DNA of 64,000 nucleotides from Brevibacterium casei CIP 102111 (GCF_900169275.1 NZ_FXZC01000004.1:491784-555783), one strand, 5' to 3'; shown: positions 33,440 through 42,683, numbered from the stretch's first letter. The notes: generated from the sequence alone by a model not told the origin. Numbers and translations: made by a program.

Positions 33440-34993
33440 ATGTTCACAACGCAGACTCCACCTGTGCGCGCCGGCCGGCGTGAATGGCTCGGCCTGGCTG
33501 TGCTGATGATCCCTGTCCTCCTCATCTCGATCGACAACACGGTGCTCGGCTTCGCCCTGCCGGCGATCAGCACCGGCCTCCACCCCACAGGCACCCAGCT
33601 GCTGTGGATCGTCGACATCTATGCGCTCATGCTCGCCGGACTCCTCGTCGCGATGGGCAGCATCGGCGACCGCTTCGGGCGCCGGCTACTCCTCGTCATC
33701 GGTGCCATCGGCTTCGGGGCCGCGTCCCTGCTCGCGGCGTTCTCGACGACCCCGGAGATGCTCATCGTCGCCCGCGCCCTCCTCGGCGTCTTCGGCGCCA
33801 CGCTCATGCCCTCGACGCTCTCGCTCATCCGCAACATCTTCCTCGACGCCAGGGACCGGCGGATCGCGATCGCGACGTGGGCCGCGCTCTTCGGCGGCGG
33901 TGCCGCGCTCGGTCCCGTCGTCGGCGGCGTCCTCCTCGAGCACTTCCACTGGAGCTCGATCTTCTTCATCAACCTCCCCCTCATCGCGCTCTTCATCCCG
34001 GCCGCGCTCCTCCTCCTGCCGGAGTCCCGCGACCCGAACCCCGGCCCCATCGATCCTCTCTCGATCGTGCTCTCGATGCTCACGCTCACCCCGCTCGTCT
34101 TCGCGATCAAACACGGAATGTCCGAGGGCCTCGACTGGCTCCTCGTCGCAGCAGTCATCGTCTCGCTCATCGCCGGGTTCCTCTTCGTCCGCCGGCAGCT
34201 GGCGTCCGCCAACCCGATGCTCGACGTCCGGCTCTTCGCCAACGCCGTGTTCACCTCGGCGGTGACGGCGAACCTGCTCAGCCTCATGGGGCTGGCCGGG
34301 TTCCTCTACTTCGGCACGCAGGTCCTCCAGCTCGTCCTCGGCCTCTCCCCGGTCGAGGCCGCGCTCGCCCTGGTCCCCGGACTGATCATGTCGATCGCGG
34401 CCGGCTACCTCGCCGTCCCGCTCGTCGCCCGGATCCAGCCGCGCATCGTCGTCCCCGCCGCGCTCGCCCTCAACGCGACCGGCCTCGGCTTCGTCGCCTT
34501 CACCCCGGAGCCGAGCGTGCCCGGCATGATCATCTCCTTCATCGTCCTCGGCGCCGGCATCGGCACCGCCGAGGTGATCACCAACGACCTCATCCTCTCC
34601 GCGGTGCCGGCGGACAAGGCCGGAGCCGCCTCGGCGATCTCCGAGACCGCCTACGAGTTCGGCTCGGTCATGGGCACGGCCGTCCTCGGCGGCCTGACGA
34701 CGATGGTCTTCGGCCGCCAGCTCGCCTCCCACCTCGGCGAGAGGGCCGAGGATCCGGCGTTCGAGACGCTCGGATCCGCGCTCGAGCGCGCCGGTGAGAT
34801 CGGCGGCCGCCTCGGCGATGAGCTCGCCGACACCGTTGTGCGCGCCTTCGACCTCGGCGTGCAGTGGGCGGCCGGGGGCGCGACCGTCGTCGTCCTCACC
34901 GCCGCCGTCCTCACGGCCTTCGGCCTCAAGGGCGCCGGCCGCGGACCGCAGACCGAGGCCGCTGAGGTGCGGGAGCCCGTGTCCGCGCACTGA
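33440..34993 (+). CDS. MFS multidrug efflux transporter, DHA2 (14-helix) family
   Basis: 517 residues, about 14 membrane helices. Family marks: SIDNTVLGFALPAIS in helix 1, the motif-A segment GSIGDRFGRRLLL, motif C around GGGAALGPVVGGVLL (the antiporter GxxxGPxxGG), and WSSIFFINLP. Resembles QacA/LfrA/SmvA-type exporters of cationic drugs and dyes. Tight control by the divergent TetR is indicated by the palindrome within its promoter. Followed by a very strong terminator hairpin. Confidence 0.92.
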   Translation: MFTTQTPPVRAGRREWLGLAVLMIPVLLISIDNTVLGFALPAISTGLHPTGTQLLWIVDIYALMLAGLLVAMGSIGDRFGRRLLLVIGAIGFGAASLLAAFSTTPEMLIVARALLGVFGATLMPSTLSLIRNIFLDARDRRIAIATWAALFGGGAALGPVVGGVLLEHFHWSSIFFINLPLIALFIPAALLLLPESRDPNPGPIDPLSIVLSMLTLTPLVFAIKHGMSEGLDWLLVAAVIVSLIAGFLFVRRQLASANPMLDVRLFANAVFTSAVTANLLSLMGLAGFLYFGTQVLQLVLGLSPVEAALALVPGLIMSIAAGYLAVPLVARIQPRIVVPAALALNATGLGFVAFTPEPSVPGMIISFIVLGAGIGTAEVITNDLILSAVPADKAGAASAISETAYEFGSVMGTAVLGGLTTMVFGRQLASHLGERAEDPAFETLGSALERAGEIGGRLGDELADTVVRAFDLGVQWAAGGATVVVLTAAVLTAFGLKGAGRGPQTEAAEVREPVSAH

Positions 34994-35007
34994 CGCTCCC
35001 ACGATGA

Positions 35008-35057
35008 GAAGCGCCGAGGTGGGGAGGACTTGATCGTCCTCCCCACCTCGGCGCTTC
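35008..35057. terminator. Bidirectional terminator, perfect 22-bp stem
   Basis: Arms 35008-35029 and 35036-35057 are perfectly complementary with a 6-nt loop. It lies between the convergent efflux pump and tctA genes. The stem contains CGCCGAGG, the octamer that recurs across the window. Confidence 0.85.
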
Positions 35058-35077
35058 GGTGCCTCACATCCCCGCGG

Positions 35078-36616
35078 TCAGCGAGCGGCGAGGGCCTCGG
35101 AGTCGTCGGCCCTCGCCCTCTGCCTCCGGCGGGCGAGGACCCGGCCGGTGCCCGTGTAGATGAGGGCGGCGATGAGGATGAGGTAGAGGACGACGGCGAT
35201 CGGCGAGGAGATGAGCACCGAGAGGTCGTTGCCCGAGGCGAGCAGCGCGTCGCGGAGGTTCGTCTCGGCGAGCGGGCCGAGCACCATGCCGATCATCAGC
35301 GGCGCCAGGGGAACCCCGTAGCGCTTGAGGACGAAGCTGATGATCGCGATCCCGAGGAGGACGAAGAGCTCGAACGTCGACGCCGAGGTCGCATAGATGC
35401 CGAGCCCGCAGAAGACCGCGATGCCGCCGTAGAGGTAGGGCTCGGGGATCTTGAGCAGCTTCGCCCACAGCGGGGCGAACGGCAGGTTGATGATGAGGAG
35501 GACGATCATCGCGATGAAGAAGCTCGCGATGAGCGCCCACACGAGCTCCGGGGCCCGGTCGAAGAGCAGCGGTCCCGGCTGGAGGCCGTACTGGCGGAAG
35601 GCGGCGAGCATGATCGCCGCGGTCGCCGAGATCGGCAGCCCGAGCGCGAAGAGCGCGCCCATCGCGATGCCCGTCGTCGCACTGCCGGCAGCCTCAGGCG
35701 CGGCGAGGCCGCGGATCGCGCCCTTGCCGAACTGCGGGTCCTTCCGGCGGGAGTCGAGCTTGCGCTCGAGCCCGTAGGCCATGAACGTCGGCACGTCGGC
35801 ACCGCCGACGGGGACGACGCCGAAGGGCAGGCCGATCGCCGTGCCGCGCAGCCACGCCGGCAGCGCCTCCTTGAATTCGCGTCCCGAGAGGAACGGCCGG
35901 CCCGAGGCGTTGATCGTGTTGTCGGCGGCCTTCCGCCTGATCCGGGAGGCGATGTAGAAGACCTCGCCGAGGGCGAGCATGCCGACGGTGACCGTGACGA
36001 GCGAGACGCCGTCGAAGAGCTCGGGCACCCCGAACGTGAACCGCTCCGTGCCCGAGACCGAGTCGATGCCGATGACCGAGATCCCGATGCCGAGGAGGAG
36101 CGCCATGAGCCCCTTGAGCACGGAGTCGGCGACCACCGAGGAGGTGGCGACGAAGGCGAAGAGTGCGAGCGCGAAGAACTCGGCGGGACCGAAGTTCGCC
36201 GAGAGGTCCGCGAGCAGGGGCCCGATGAAGACGACGAGGAAGCACGAGACGAACCCGCCGATGAACGCCCCGATCGCCGCTGTCGCGAGCGCCTGCGGGG
36301 CTCTGCCGGCCCTGGCCATCTTGTGGCCCTCGAACGTCGAGGCGATCGCCGAGGCCTGCCCCGGGGTGTTCATGAGGATCGCCATCGTCGAATCGCCGAA
36401 GAGCCCGCCGAAGTAGACGCCGGCGAACATGATGAACGCGCCCGTCGGGTCGAGGGCGAAGGTCATCGGCAGGAGCAGCGCCACAGCCATCGACGAGCCG
36501 AGACCTGGGAGCACACCGACAGCGGTGCCGAGGAAGCAGCCGACGAGCACCCAGAGCAGGTTCATCGGGGTGAGCGCGTGGGTGAACCCTTCCATGAGGG
36601 AGGAGAGAGCATCCAT
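35078..36616 (-). CDS. tctA: Tripartite tricarboxylate transporter, large membrane subunit
   Basis: 512 residues, about 11-12 helices. TctA signatures: GTAVGVLPGLGSSMAVALLLPMTFALDP near the N-terminus and VPVGGADVPTFMAYGLERKL, GAIRGLAAPEAAGSATTG and LGLPISATAAIMLAAF in the middle, the PGLG and PEAAN-like boxes being diagnostic. It is the channel-forming subunit of a secondary transporter fed by the binding protein TctC. One base separates it from tctB. Substrate probably a carboxylate. Confidence 0.93.
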   Translation of the reverse strand: MDALSSLMEGFTHALTPMNLLWVLVGCFLGTAVGVLPGLGSSMAVALLLPMTFALDPTGAFIMFAGVYFGGLFGDSTMAILMNTPGQASAIASTFEGHKMARAGRAPQALATAAIGAFIGGFVSCFLVVFIGPLLADLSANFGPAEFFALALFAFVATSSVVADSVLKGLMALLLGIGISVIGIDSVSGTERFTFGVPELFDGVSLVTVTVGMLALGEVFYIASRIRRKAADNTINASGRPFLSGREFKEALPAWLRGTAIGLPFGVVPVGGADVPTFMAYGLERKLDSRRKDPQFGKGAIRGLAAPEAAGSATTGIAMGALFALGLPISATAAIMLAAFRQYGLQPGPLLFDRAPELVWALIASFFIAMIVLLIINLPFAPLWAKLLKIPEPYLYGGIAVFCGLGIYATSASTFELFVLLGIAIISFVLKRYGVPLAPLMIGMVLGPLAETNLRDALLASGNDLSVLISSPIAVVLYLILIAALIYTGTGRVLARRRQRARADDSEALAAR

Positions 36617-36617
36617 G

Positions 36618-37295
36618 TCAGAACCCCCCTCCGAGCAGACCCGAGGGCAGATTGAGTCCGAGGAGGACCGCGAAGGCGAGGTAGACGAGAGAGGAGAACG
36701 TCAGCGCGAGCGTGAGGTCGAAGAGCGGGCGCCTCGATCCCATCGCGCGGGCCACGCACCAGAAGAGGAGGGCGGCGGCGATGATCCACCCGGCGAACTC
36801 GAGGATCCCGGCGAACGCGGCGAAGCCGCCGATCGCCCAGGCCAGGGAGGTGAAATCGGAATGGGTCCGGTGCCTGGCATCCTCAGCGCGCGCCTCGGCG
36901 AGGGCTCGACGATCCGCACTCGGCTCGTCCTCCTCGTGCGGGGACAGCCGGGAGGCGGCGACCGCCGAGGTCACCGGGGTGGAGAACGCCTTCTCCTCCC
37001 TCGCCTCGGCGGGGGCGGCCGTGTCGGCGTCGACGGGTTCGGGATTGCGGATGATCGCGAGGACGAGGAGGACCGTGATCACGTACCCGAGGACCATGAT
37101 GATCATCGGGAAGAACTGCGGGCCGGGCGGATCGGAGTCCTCGGCGACCTCCATCGTGAGGATCCCGATGAGCAGGTACGTCGAGAACGCACCGAGGATG
37201 AGCGGGACGAGCAGACCCGAGCGGCCGTGCCACCAGGTCCCCTCGCCGAGGTGGCCCGTCCGGGTCCGTGCGGGTGTGTCCGTTGTCGTGCTCAC
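36618..37295 (-). CDS. tctB: Tripartite tricarboxylate transporter, small membrane subunit
   Basis: 225 residues, four helices as usual for TctB (about 28-48, 62-82, 152-185, 193-215), but with a long charged loop (about residues 85-145, rich in Ala, Glu, Arg) between helices 2 and 3. Contains PGPQFFPMIIMVLGY typical of the family. ATGA overlap with tctC upstream and 1-bp gap to tctA downstream: a coupled operon. Confidence 0.88.
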   Translation of the reverse strand: MSTTTDTPARTRTGHLGEGTWWHGRSGLLVPLILGAFSTYLLIGILTMEVAEDSDPPGPQFFPMIIMVLGYVITVLLVLAIIRNPEPVDADTAAPAEAREEKAFSTPVTSAVAASRLSPHEEDEPSADRRALAEARAEDARHRTHSDFTSLAWAIGGFAAFAGILEFAGWIIAAALLFWCVARAMGSRRPLFDLTLALTFSSLVYLAFAVLLGLNLPSGLLGGGF

Positions 37296-38428
37296 AGTCC
37301 CAACTCCTCAAGGAGCGCTTCGATGCGCTTGGTGTCTTCGACGATGAAGTCGGCGAACGCCTGACCAGTCAGCCACACGTCCGTCCACTGGTTGCGTGTC
37401 AGGGCGTCCTTCCATTCGGCGCTGTTGCGGGTCGCCTCGAGCATGCCGACGAGCTCCGCGGTCTCGTCGGCGGTGATGCCGGGGGCGCCGAGCCAGCCGC
37501 GCCAGTTCGTCAGGGTGACCTCGAAGCCCTGCTCGCTCATCGTCGGGATGTCCTCGAAGCCGGCCAGGCGTTCGGGGGCGGCGATGCCGATCGCCTTGAC
37601 GCGCCCGGCCTCGATCTGGTCGGAGACCTCGTTGAACCCGGTCGAGGCGAAGTCGGTGGTGCCCGAGAGCAGGGTCTGGATCGACTCGCCGCCGCCGGAC
37701 TTGGGGATGTAGGTGATCGACGAACCGGGGATCCCGCCGAGCTGCGCGAGCTGGGCGATCGTGAGATGGTCGACCGAACCGGCCGACCCGCCTGTCCACA
37801 CGAAGCCTTCGGGGTCCTCCTGCCATGCGGTCATGACGTCCTCGAGGGTGTCATACGGGGAGTCGGCGGCGGCGATGAGGACGTCGTAGTCCTCGGCGAC
37901 GCGGGCGAGCAGCGTCGTGTCGTCGAAGCCGACGGGGGAGTCGTTGAGGGCGATTCCGCCGACCATCGCGGTGCCTGTGGCGAGGATCGTGTCCGCGCGT
38001 CCGTGCATCGTCGAGAACTTGCCGAGACCGATGGTCCCGCCCGCGCCGGGGATGTTGACGACCTGCGCGTTGTTCGCCGTGCGGGTCGCCCGCATCGCCT
38101 GCTGCGTCTCGCGGGCGAATCCGTCCCAGCCGCCGCCGGCGCCGGCCGGGGCGATGAGCGTGAGGTTGGAGGAGAGATCTCCCTTCGCCGAGGCGGACCG
38201 GATCGAGTATCCCGTCGCCGTGCCGATCGCGGCCACCGCGAGGACGCCGTAGGCGACCCGTCCGAACATGCGCCGGGAGACGCCGGAGTTCCTGTTGCCG
38301 GAGTTTGCGGCGTTGGGGTTTGCGGTGTTGGGGTTTGCGGTGTTGGGGGAGGGGTCGGTGTCGCCAGCGCCGGTGCCGCCGGGATCGGGGCTGCCGGGCG
38401 GACTCGCGTCGCCGGAGGACTGCATCAT
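37292..38428 (-). CDS. tctC: Tripartite tricarboxylate transporter, substrate-binding protein
   Basis: 378 residues. N-terminal Pro/Gly/Asn-rich stretch with repeat NTANPNTANPNAANSGN, then a twin-arginine-like signal SRRMFGR (residues 51-57) and hydrophobic helix, no lipobox Cys, then the TctC/Bug domain with LIAPAGAGGGWDGFARETQQAM and VVNIPGAGGTIGLGKF, and the ligand loop FVWTGGSAGSVDHLTIAQL. The product is exported and binds the substrate for TctAB. Strong GAAGAAGGG before ATG-ATG. First gene of the operon; the promoter must lie in 38429-38640. Confidence 0.92.
   Translation of the reverse strand: MMQSSGDASPPGSPDPGGTGAGDTDPSPNTANPNTANPNAANSGNRNSGVSRRMFGRVAYGVLAVAAIGTATGYSIRSASAKGDLSSNLTLIAPAGAGGGWDGFARETQQAMRATRTANNAQVVNIPGAGGTIGLGKFSTMHGRADTILATGTAMVGGIALNDSPVGFDDTTLLARVAEDYDVLIAAADSPYDTLEDVMTAWQEDPEGFVWTGGSAGSVDHLTIAQLAQLGGIPGSSITYIPKSGGGESIQTLLSGTTDFASTGFNEVSDQIEAGRVKAIGIAAPERLAGFEDIPTMSEQGFEVTLTNWRGWLGAPGITADETAELVGMLEATRNSAEWKDALTRNQWTDVWLTGQAFADFIVEDTKRIEALLEELGL
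38318..38350 (-). repeat. 15-bp tandem repeat inside tctC
   Basis: A 15-bp unit encoding NPNTA is repeated with one-base variation, giving the NTANPNTANPNAAN stretch ahead of the signal sequence. In-frame, so copy number change would alter only spacer length. Confidence 0.7.
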
Positions 38429-38673
38429 CGGGTCCCTTCTTCATCATCGAAGACGTGTATGTGTGCCGGCGGCGGCGCTCGGCCTCACCGACATATGTGC
38501 GACCGATTCTATTGTGGCCCAGGTCACGGTGCCTGTTTGAGCGCATTGATCTCGTTTCGCGCGTTCTGCGCCTTCTGCGCATTCTGCTCATCTTTGAGCG
38601 CGTGGGATTGGGAGTGAGTGGCTGGGCGTACCCCTCCCGAGCCCCGTCAGTGGCTGGGGTCGTCCCCTCGAGC

Positions 38674-38748
38674 CCCGTTTGTGGTCGATAAACCGAGGAG
38701 ATTCAGCCCAGAGGCGCGTTTTCCCTCGGTTTTGCGACCACAAACGGG
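38674..38748. repeat. Long palindrome, first tandem copy
   Basis: Left arm CCCGTTTGTGGTCG then ATAAACCGAGG; right arm CCTCGGTTTTGCG then ACCACAAACGGG, nearly fully complementary over 25 bp with a 25-nt inner part. The second copy lies 183 bp further on. Confidence 0.85.
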
Positions 38749-38856
38749 TGGGAGTAGTGGGTGTGGGCGGGGTGGAGCGGCGGCCGGGGTCGGTTTGGAG
38801 CGGCGGTGCAGTGCGTGTGCGGGCGGGAGTGTGCGGCTGGGACCGTCCTCTCGGGC

Positions 38857-38931
38857 CCCGCTTGTGGTCGATAAACCGAGGAGATTTGGCCCTGAGAGGC
38901 GATTTCCCTCGGTTCTTCGACCGCAAACGGG
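38857..38931. repeat. Long palindrome, second tandem copy
   Basis: Same design as the copy at 38674, with CCCGCTTGTGGTCG and ATAAACCGAGG on the left and CCTCGGTTCTTCG and ACCGCAAACGGG on the right. The flanks before each copy (GGCTGGG(A/G)...GTCC(C/T)CTCG) also match, so a unit of about 183 bp is duplicated. Confidence 0.85.
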
Positions 38932-39002
38932 TGGGGCTGGTGGGTGTGGGCGGGTGAGAGCGGTGGGTGTGGTTGAGTTGGCGCGGTGGTTATGGTGGGG
39001 GC

Positions 39003-41438
39003 ATGACGTCTTCCGACCCCTCGAAGTCCGCTGCCGACTCGTCGACATCCGATTCTTCGACACCCGCTCCTGCGACCGCCACCCCTGCGTCCGCCACCGC
39101 GGCATCCGCCTCAGCTGCTGCTGCGTCCCCGTCAGAATCGGCCACAACTCCCGCCACTGCCGGCTCCGGGAACTCGGCACCCACCCCCACCTCGGCGCCG
39201 GTGGCGAAGAAGATCCCGCACGAGCGCACCCACCACGGCCACACCTTCGTCGACGACTACGAGTGGATGCGGGAGAAGGACTCGCCCGAGGTCATCGCCC
39301 ACCTCGAGGCGGAGAACGCGTGGACCGAGGCGCAGACCGCCGAGCTCGAACCGCTGCGCGAGGCGATCTTCACCGAGATCAAAAACCGCATCAAGGAGAC
39401 CGACATGTCCGTGCCGACGCGGCGCGGCGGCTACTGGTACTTCACACGGACGAAGGCGGGCCTCGACTACGGCATCCACGTCCGCGTCCCTGCAGCCGAC
39501 GACGGCGACTGGACTCCGCCGGAGATCGGCGAGGATCCGCTGTCCGGCGAAGAGGTCGTCTTCGACTCGAACCAGGCGGCGCGCGGCACGGACTTCTTCT
39601 CACTCGGTACGTTCTCCCTCACCGAGGACGGCCGCTACCTCCTCTACGGCGTCGACACCGCCGGCGACGAACGCTACGTCCTGCGCATCCGCGACCTCTC
39701 CACGGGCGAAGACCTGCCAGACCGGATCGAGAACACGTTCGCCGGCGCGACGATCGACCCGAGCGGCCGGTTCGTCTTCTACACGACGGTCGACGAGGCA
39801 TGGCGTCCGGAGAAGGTCTGGCGCCACACGGTCACAGGCGACGGCGTCGGCGACGCCTCAGCGACCGACCCGACCGCCGCCTCCGAGGCGAGCGGCGCCG
39901 AAGACGTCTGCATCTTCCACGAACCCGACGAACGGTTCTTCGTCGGCGTCGGCTTCTCCCGGTCCGAGCGCTACCTCTTCATCGTCACCGGCTCGAAGAC
40001 GACGACCGGGTACTGGCGGCTGCGCGGCGACGACCTCGAGGCGGCCCCGCAGGAGATCTGGCCCCGGGTCGACGGGGTCGAGTACTCCGTCGAACACGCC
40101 GTCGTCTCCGGCGAGGACCGCTTCCTCATCACCCACAACCGCGACCGCGCCGACTTCGACATCGTCGACGTCCCGGCCGCCGATCCGACCGGGGACGCGA
40201 CCGAGACCGCCGATGCCGTCGACGAACCCGCGGGCACCGGTGCGGATCCGACGACGACCGGACGGCGGGTGCTCGCCGACGTCTCCGGGCTGCGCATCGA
40301 GGAGGTCGACGCGTTCGCCGACTTCGTCGTCATCTCCTATCGCCGAGGCGGCTTCGCCCGAGTCGGCATCGTCCGTCTCACCGGCGACCCGACGGTCCCG
40401 TACGCGCCGCTTGTCGAGCTGCCATTCGACAGGGAGACGGGCACCCTCGGATTCGGGCCCAACCCCGAGTTCGACCAGCCGACCGTGCGCCTGACCTTCA
40501 CCTCGATGTCGACCCCGGCCGTCGTCTACCAGCACGATGTCGCCACCGGCACCGACACGGTCCTCAAGCGCCAGCCCGTGCTCGGCTCCGTCGACCTCGG
40601 CGCCTACGGGGAGAGCCTCGTGTGGGCGAGTGCCTCCGACGGCACCCGCATCCCCGTCTCGCTCGTCTACCGCACCGACCTCGTCGACGTCGACGAGCAG
40701 GGACGGCCGGCCGCCTCGGCGCCGCTCATCCTCTACGGCTACGGATCGTACGAGATCAGCGTCGACCCGTACTTCTCCGTCGCCCGGCTCTCGCTGCTCG
40801 ACCGCGGGGTCGTCTACGCGATCGCCCACGTCCGCGGCGGCGGGGAGATGGGCCGGCACTGGTATGACGAGGGCAAGACGACGGCGAAGGTGACCACCTT
40901 CACCGACTTCATCGCGGTCGCACGCCACCTCGTCGAGGCGGGATGGACGACCCCGGAGCAGCTCGTCGCCACCGGTGGGTCCGCCGGCGGCCTTCTTATG
41001 GGCGCGATCGTCAACATGGCCCCCGAGCTCTTCGCCGGTGTGAGCGCGCACGTGCCCTTCGTCGATGCGCTCACCTCGATCCTCATGCCCGAGCTTCCGC
41101 TCACCGTCATCGAATGGGAGGAATGGGGCGACCCGCTCCACGACCCCGAGGTGTATGAGTACATGCGCTCCTACACCCCCTATGAGAACGTCGCCGAGGC
41201 GGCCCACCCGAAGATCCTCGCCGTGACCTCACTCAACGACACCCGGGTCCTCTACGTCGAGCCGGCCAAATGGGTGGCCCGTCTGCGCGAGGTCGGCGCC
41301 GACGTGATCCTGCGGACCGAGATGGCCGCCGGGCACGGCGGCGCGTCGGGGCGCTACGACGCGTGGAAGGAGACGGCCTTCGACTTCGCGTGGATGCTCG
41401 GGGTTCTGGGACGTTCCGACGTCGTCATCGAGCCCTGA
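39003..41438 (+). CDS. ptrB: Oligopeptidase B-type prolyl oligopeptidase (S9A)
   Basis: 811 residues. The first 65 residues are a low-complexity Ser/Thr/Ala/Pro tract, possibly secretory spacer but without a clear signal peptide. Then a seven-bladed propeller (about 70-515) and the alpha/beta-hydrolase domain: YGYGSYEIS, GVVYAIAHVRGGGEMGRHWYDEGK, nucleophile Ser660 in TGGSAGGLLMGA, Asp746 in SLNDTRVLYVEPAKW and His778 in AAGHGGASGR. Cleaves short peptides, probably after basic residues as in E. coli protease II. The ATG lacks a ribosome site and follows TTATGGT by 7 nt (leaderless-type). Confidence 0.92.
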   Translation: MTSSDPSKSAADSSTSDSSTPAPATATPASATAASASAAAASPSESATTPATAGSGNSAPTPTSAPVAKKIPHERTHHGHTFVDDYEWMREKDSPEVIAHLEAENAWTEAQTAELEPLREAIFTEIKNRIKETDMSVPTRRGGYWYFTRTKAGLDYGIHVRVPAADDGDWTPPEIGEDPLSGEEVVFDSNQAARGTDFFSLGTFSLTEDGRYLLYGVDTAGDERYVLRIRDLSTGEDLPDRIENTFAGATIDPSGRFVFYTTVDEAWRPEKVWRHTVTGDGVGDASATDPTAASEASGAEDVCIFHEPDERFFVGVGFSRSERYLFIVTGSKTTTGYWRLRGDDLEAAPQEIWPRVDGVEYSVEHAVVSGEDRFLITHNRDRADFDIVDVPAADPTGDATETADAVDEPAGTGADPTTTGRRVLADVSGLRIEEVDAFADFVVISYRRGGFARVGIVRLTGDPTVPYAPLVELPFDRETGTLGFGPNPEFDQPTVRLTFTSMSTPAVVYQHDVATGTDTVLKRQPVLGSVDLGAYGESLVWASASDGTRIPVSLVYRTDLVDVDEQGRPAASAPLILYGYGSYEISVDPYFSVARLSLLDRGVVYAIAHVRGGGEMGRHWYDEGKTTAKVTTFTDFIAVARHLVEAGWTTPEQLVATGGSAGGLLMGAIVNMAPELFAGVSAHVPFVDALTSILMPELPLTVIEWEEWGDPLHDPEVYEYMRSYTPYENVAEAAHPKILAVTSLNDTRVLYVEPAKWVARLREVGADVILRTEMAAGHGGASGRYDAWKETAFDFAWMLGVLGRSDVVIEP

Positions 41439-41440
41439 GC

Positions 41441-41483
41441 GGACGTTCGGCTCGGCAGATAACGATCTGCTGACGAAACGTCC
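41441..41483 (+). terminator. Stem-loop after the oligopeptidase gene
   Basis: GGACGTT...CAGAT with ATCTG...AACGTCC, an interrupted 12-bp stem starting 3 bp after the stop codon. Likely terminator. Confidence 0.5.
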
Positions 41484-41544
41484 CCAAAGCGTGATTCGGG
41501 CCACGGGCACCTCAGGTGCCGAATAGAGTGGTCACTATGGCAGT

Positions 41545-41598
41545 CGTCTCCACCCGGACTTCGCCCTCATCGGAGAGGGCGAAGTCCGGGTGGGGACG
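41545..41598 (+). promoter_or_regulatory. Long stem-loop in the leader of the ABC transporter operon
   Basis: 24-bp arms (41545-41568 and 41575-41598) with a single G-U pair and a 6-nt loop, 100 nt before the substrate-binding protein gene and after a -10-like TAGAGT at 41524-41529. Either an attenuator/RNA structure in the 5' leader or a second terminator from the gene before. Confidence 0.55.
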
Positions 41599-41699
41599 GC
41601 TGATGCCTTGATCGTCGCCGACGACGGAGACGATCGAGGACGCGCATGGGTTCGTTGCGGTCCGCAGATGCCGGACCGAATTTTTCAAAGGGGAGAAGT

Positions 41700-42683
41700 A
41701 TGCGTCTCAAGCAACTGGCTGTCGCGATCGTCGCAGTCGGCTCGATGGCTGCGGTGTCCGCGTGTTCCGGCGGTGACAGCGGCGGAGGTGAGGGCGGAGG
41801 GGACTCCTACAGCATCGGCATCTCCCAGCTCGTCCAGCACCCGGCGCTCGACGCCGCGACCTCCGGCTTCAAGAAGTCGTTCGAGGACGCAGGAGTCGAG
41901 GTCGACTGGGATGAGCAGAACGCCAACGGCGAGCAGGCCAACGCGACATCGATCGCACAGAACTTCGCGAGCTCCGACCTCGACCTCGTGCTCGCCGTCG
42001 CCACCCCCGCCGCGCAGGCAGCGGCGCAGGCGATCACGGACAAGCCGGTCCTCTTCACCGCGGTGACCGATCCGGTCGAAGCCGGTCTCGTCCAGTCCAA
42101 TGAGGCACCGGGCGGCAACGTCACCGGCACCTCGGACCTCAACCCCGTCGCCGATCAGCTGCAGCTGGTCAAGGACGTCAAGCCGGACGCGAAGACCGTC
42201 GGCATCGTCTACAGCTCCGGTGAGGTCAACTCGCAGGTCCAGGTCGACCTCGCGAAGGAGGCCGCGAAGGGCATGGGCCTCGAGATCAAGGAGGCGACGA
42301 TCGCGAACTCGGGTGAGCTCGGCCAGGCCGTCGACTCGCTCGGCAAGGTCGACGCCTACTACGTGCCCACCGACAACAACGTCGTCTCCGCGGTGACGAC
42401 GATGGTCCAGGCCGCGGAGAAGAACAAGGCGCTGCTCGTCGGCTCCGAGGCCGGACAGGTCGAACAGGGTGCGGCGATCACTCGCGGCATCGACTACACG
42501 AAGCTCGGAGAGCAGACCGGTGCGATGGCGCTGAAGGTCCTCAAGGACGGCGCGAAGCCGGCCGACCTGCCGGTCGAGACGAGCGACACGCTCGAACTCG
42601 TCGTCAACCCGGAGGCCGCGAAGCGGCAGGGCGCGGAGATCCCGCAGAACCTCATCGACGAGGCCGACACCGTCATCGAATGA
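41700..42683 (+). CDS. ABC transporter substrate-binding lipoprotein (TrpX-like family)
   Basis: 327 residues with a lipoprotein signal peptide ending VSAC (Cys22), then a Gly/Ser-rich linker. The mature part has the ABC_sub_bind fold: IGISQLVQHPALDAATSGFKKSFEDAG, QNFASSDLDLVLAVATPAAQAA, LFTAVTDPVEAGLV, NVTGTSDLNP and YYVPTDNNVVSAVTTMVQAA. Proteins of this family bind aromatic amino acids such as tryptophan or tyrosine in streptococci; the ligand here is unproven. AAAGGGGAG precedes the ATG. First gene of a three-gene importer. Confidence 0.9.
   Translation: MRLKQLAVAIVAVGSMAAVSACSGGDSGGGEGGGDSYSIGISQLVQHPALDAATSGFKKSFEDAGVEVDWDEQNANGEQANATSIAQNFASSDLDLVLAVATPAAQAAAQAITDKPVLFTAVTDPVEAGLVQSNEAPGGNVTGTSDLNPVADQLQLVKDVKPDAKTVGIVYSSGEVNSQVQVDLAKEAAKGMGLEIKEATIANSGELGQAVDSLGKVDAYYVPTDNNVVSAVTTMVQAAEKNKALLVGSEAGQVEQGAAITRGIDYTKLGEQTGAMALKVLKDGAKPADLPVETSDTLELVVNPEAAKRQGAEIPQNLIDEADTVIE

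Larger units (their letters stand above)
38429..39002. other. Intergenic region with tandem repeats and two long palindromes
   Basis: 574 bp between divergent tctC and the oligopeptidase gene. From the left: the tct promoter area, a threefold 9-bp repeat TTCTGCGC(C/A) at about 38565-38592, then two copies of a 75-bp palindrome, then GT-rich sequence before the oligopeptidase start. No gene recognised. Confidence 0.6.
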
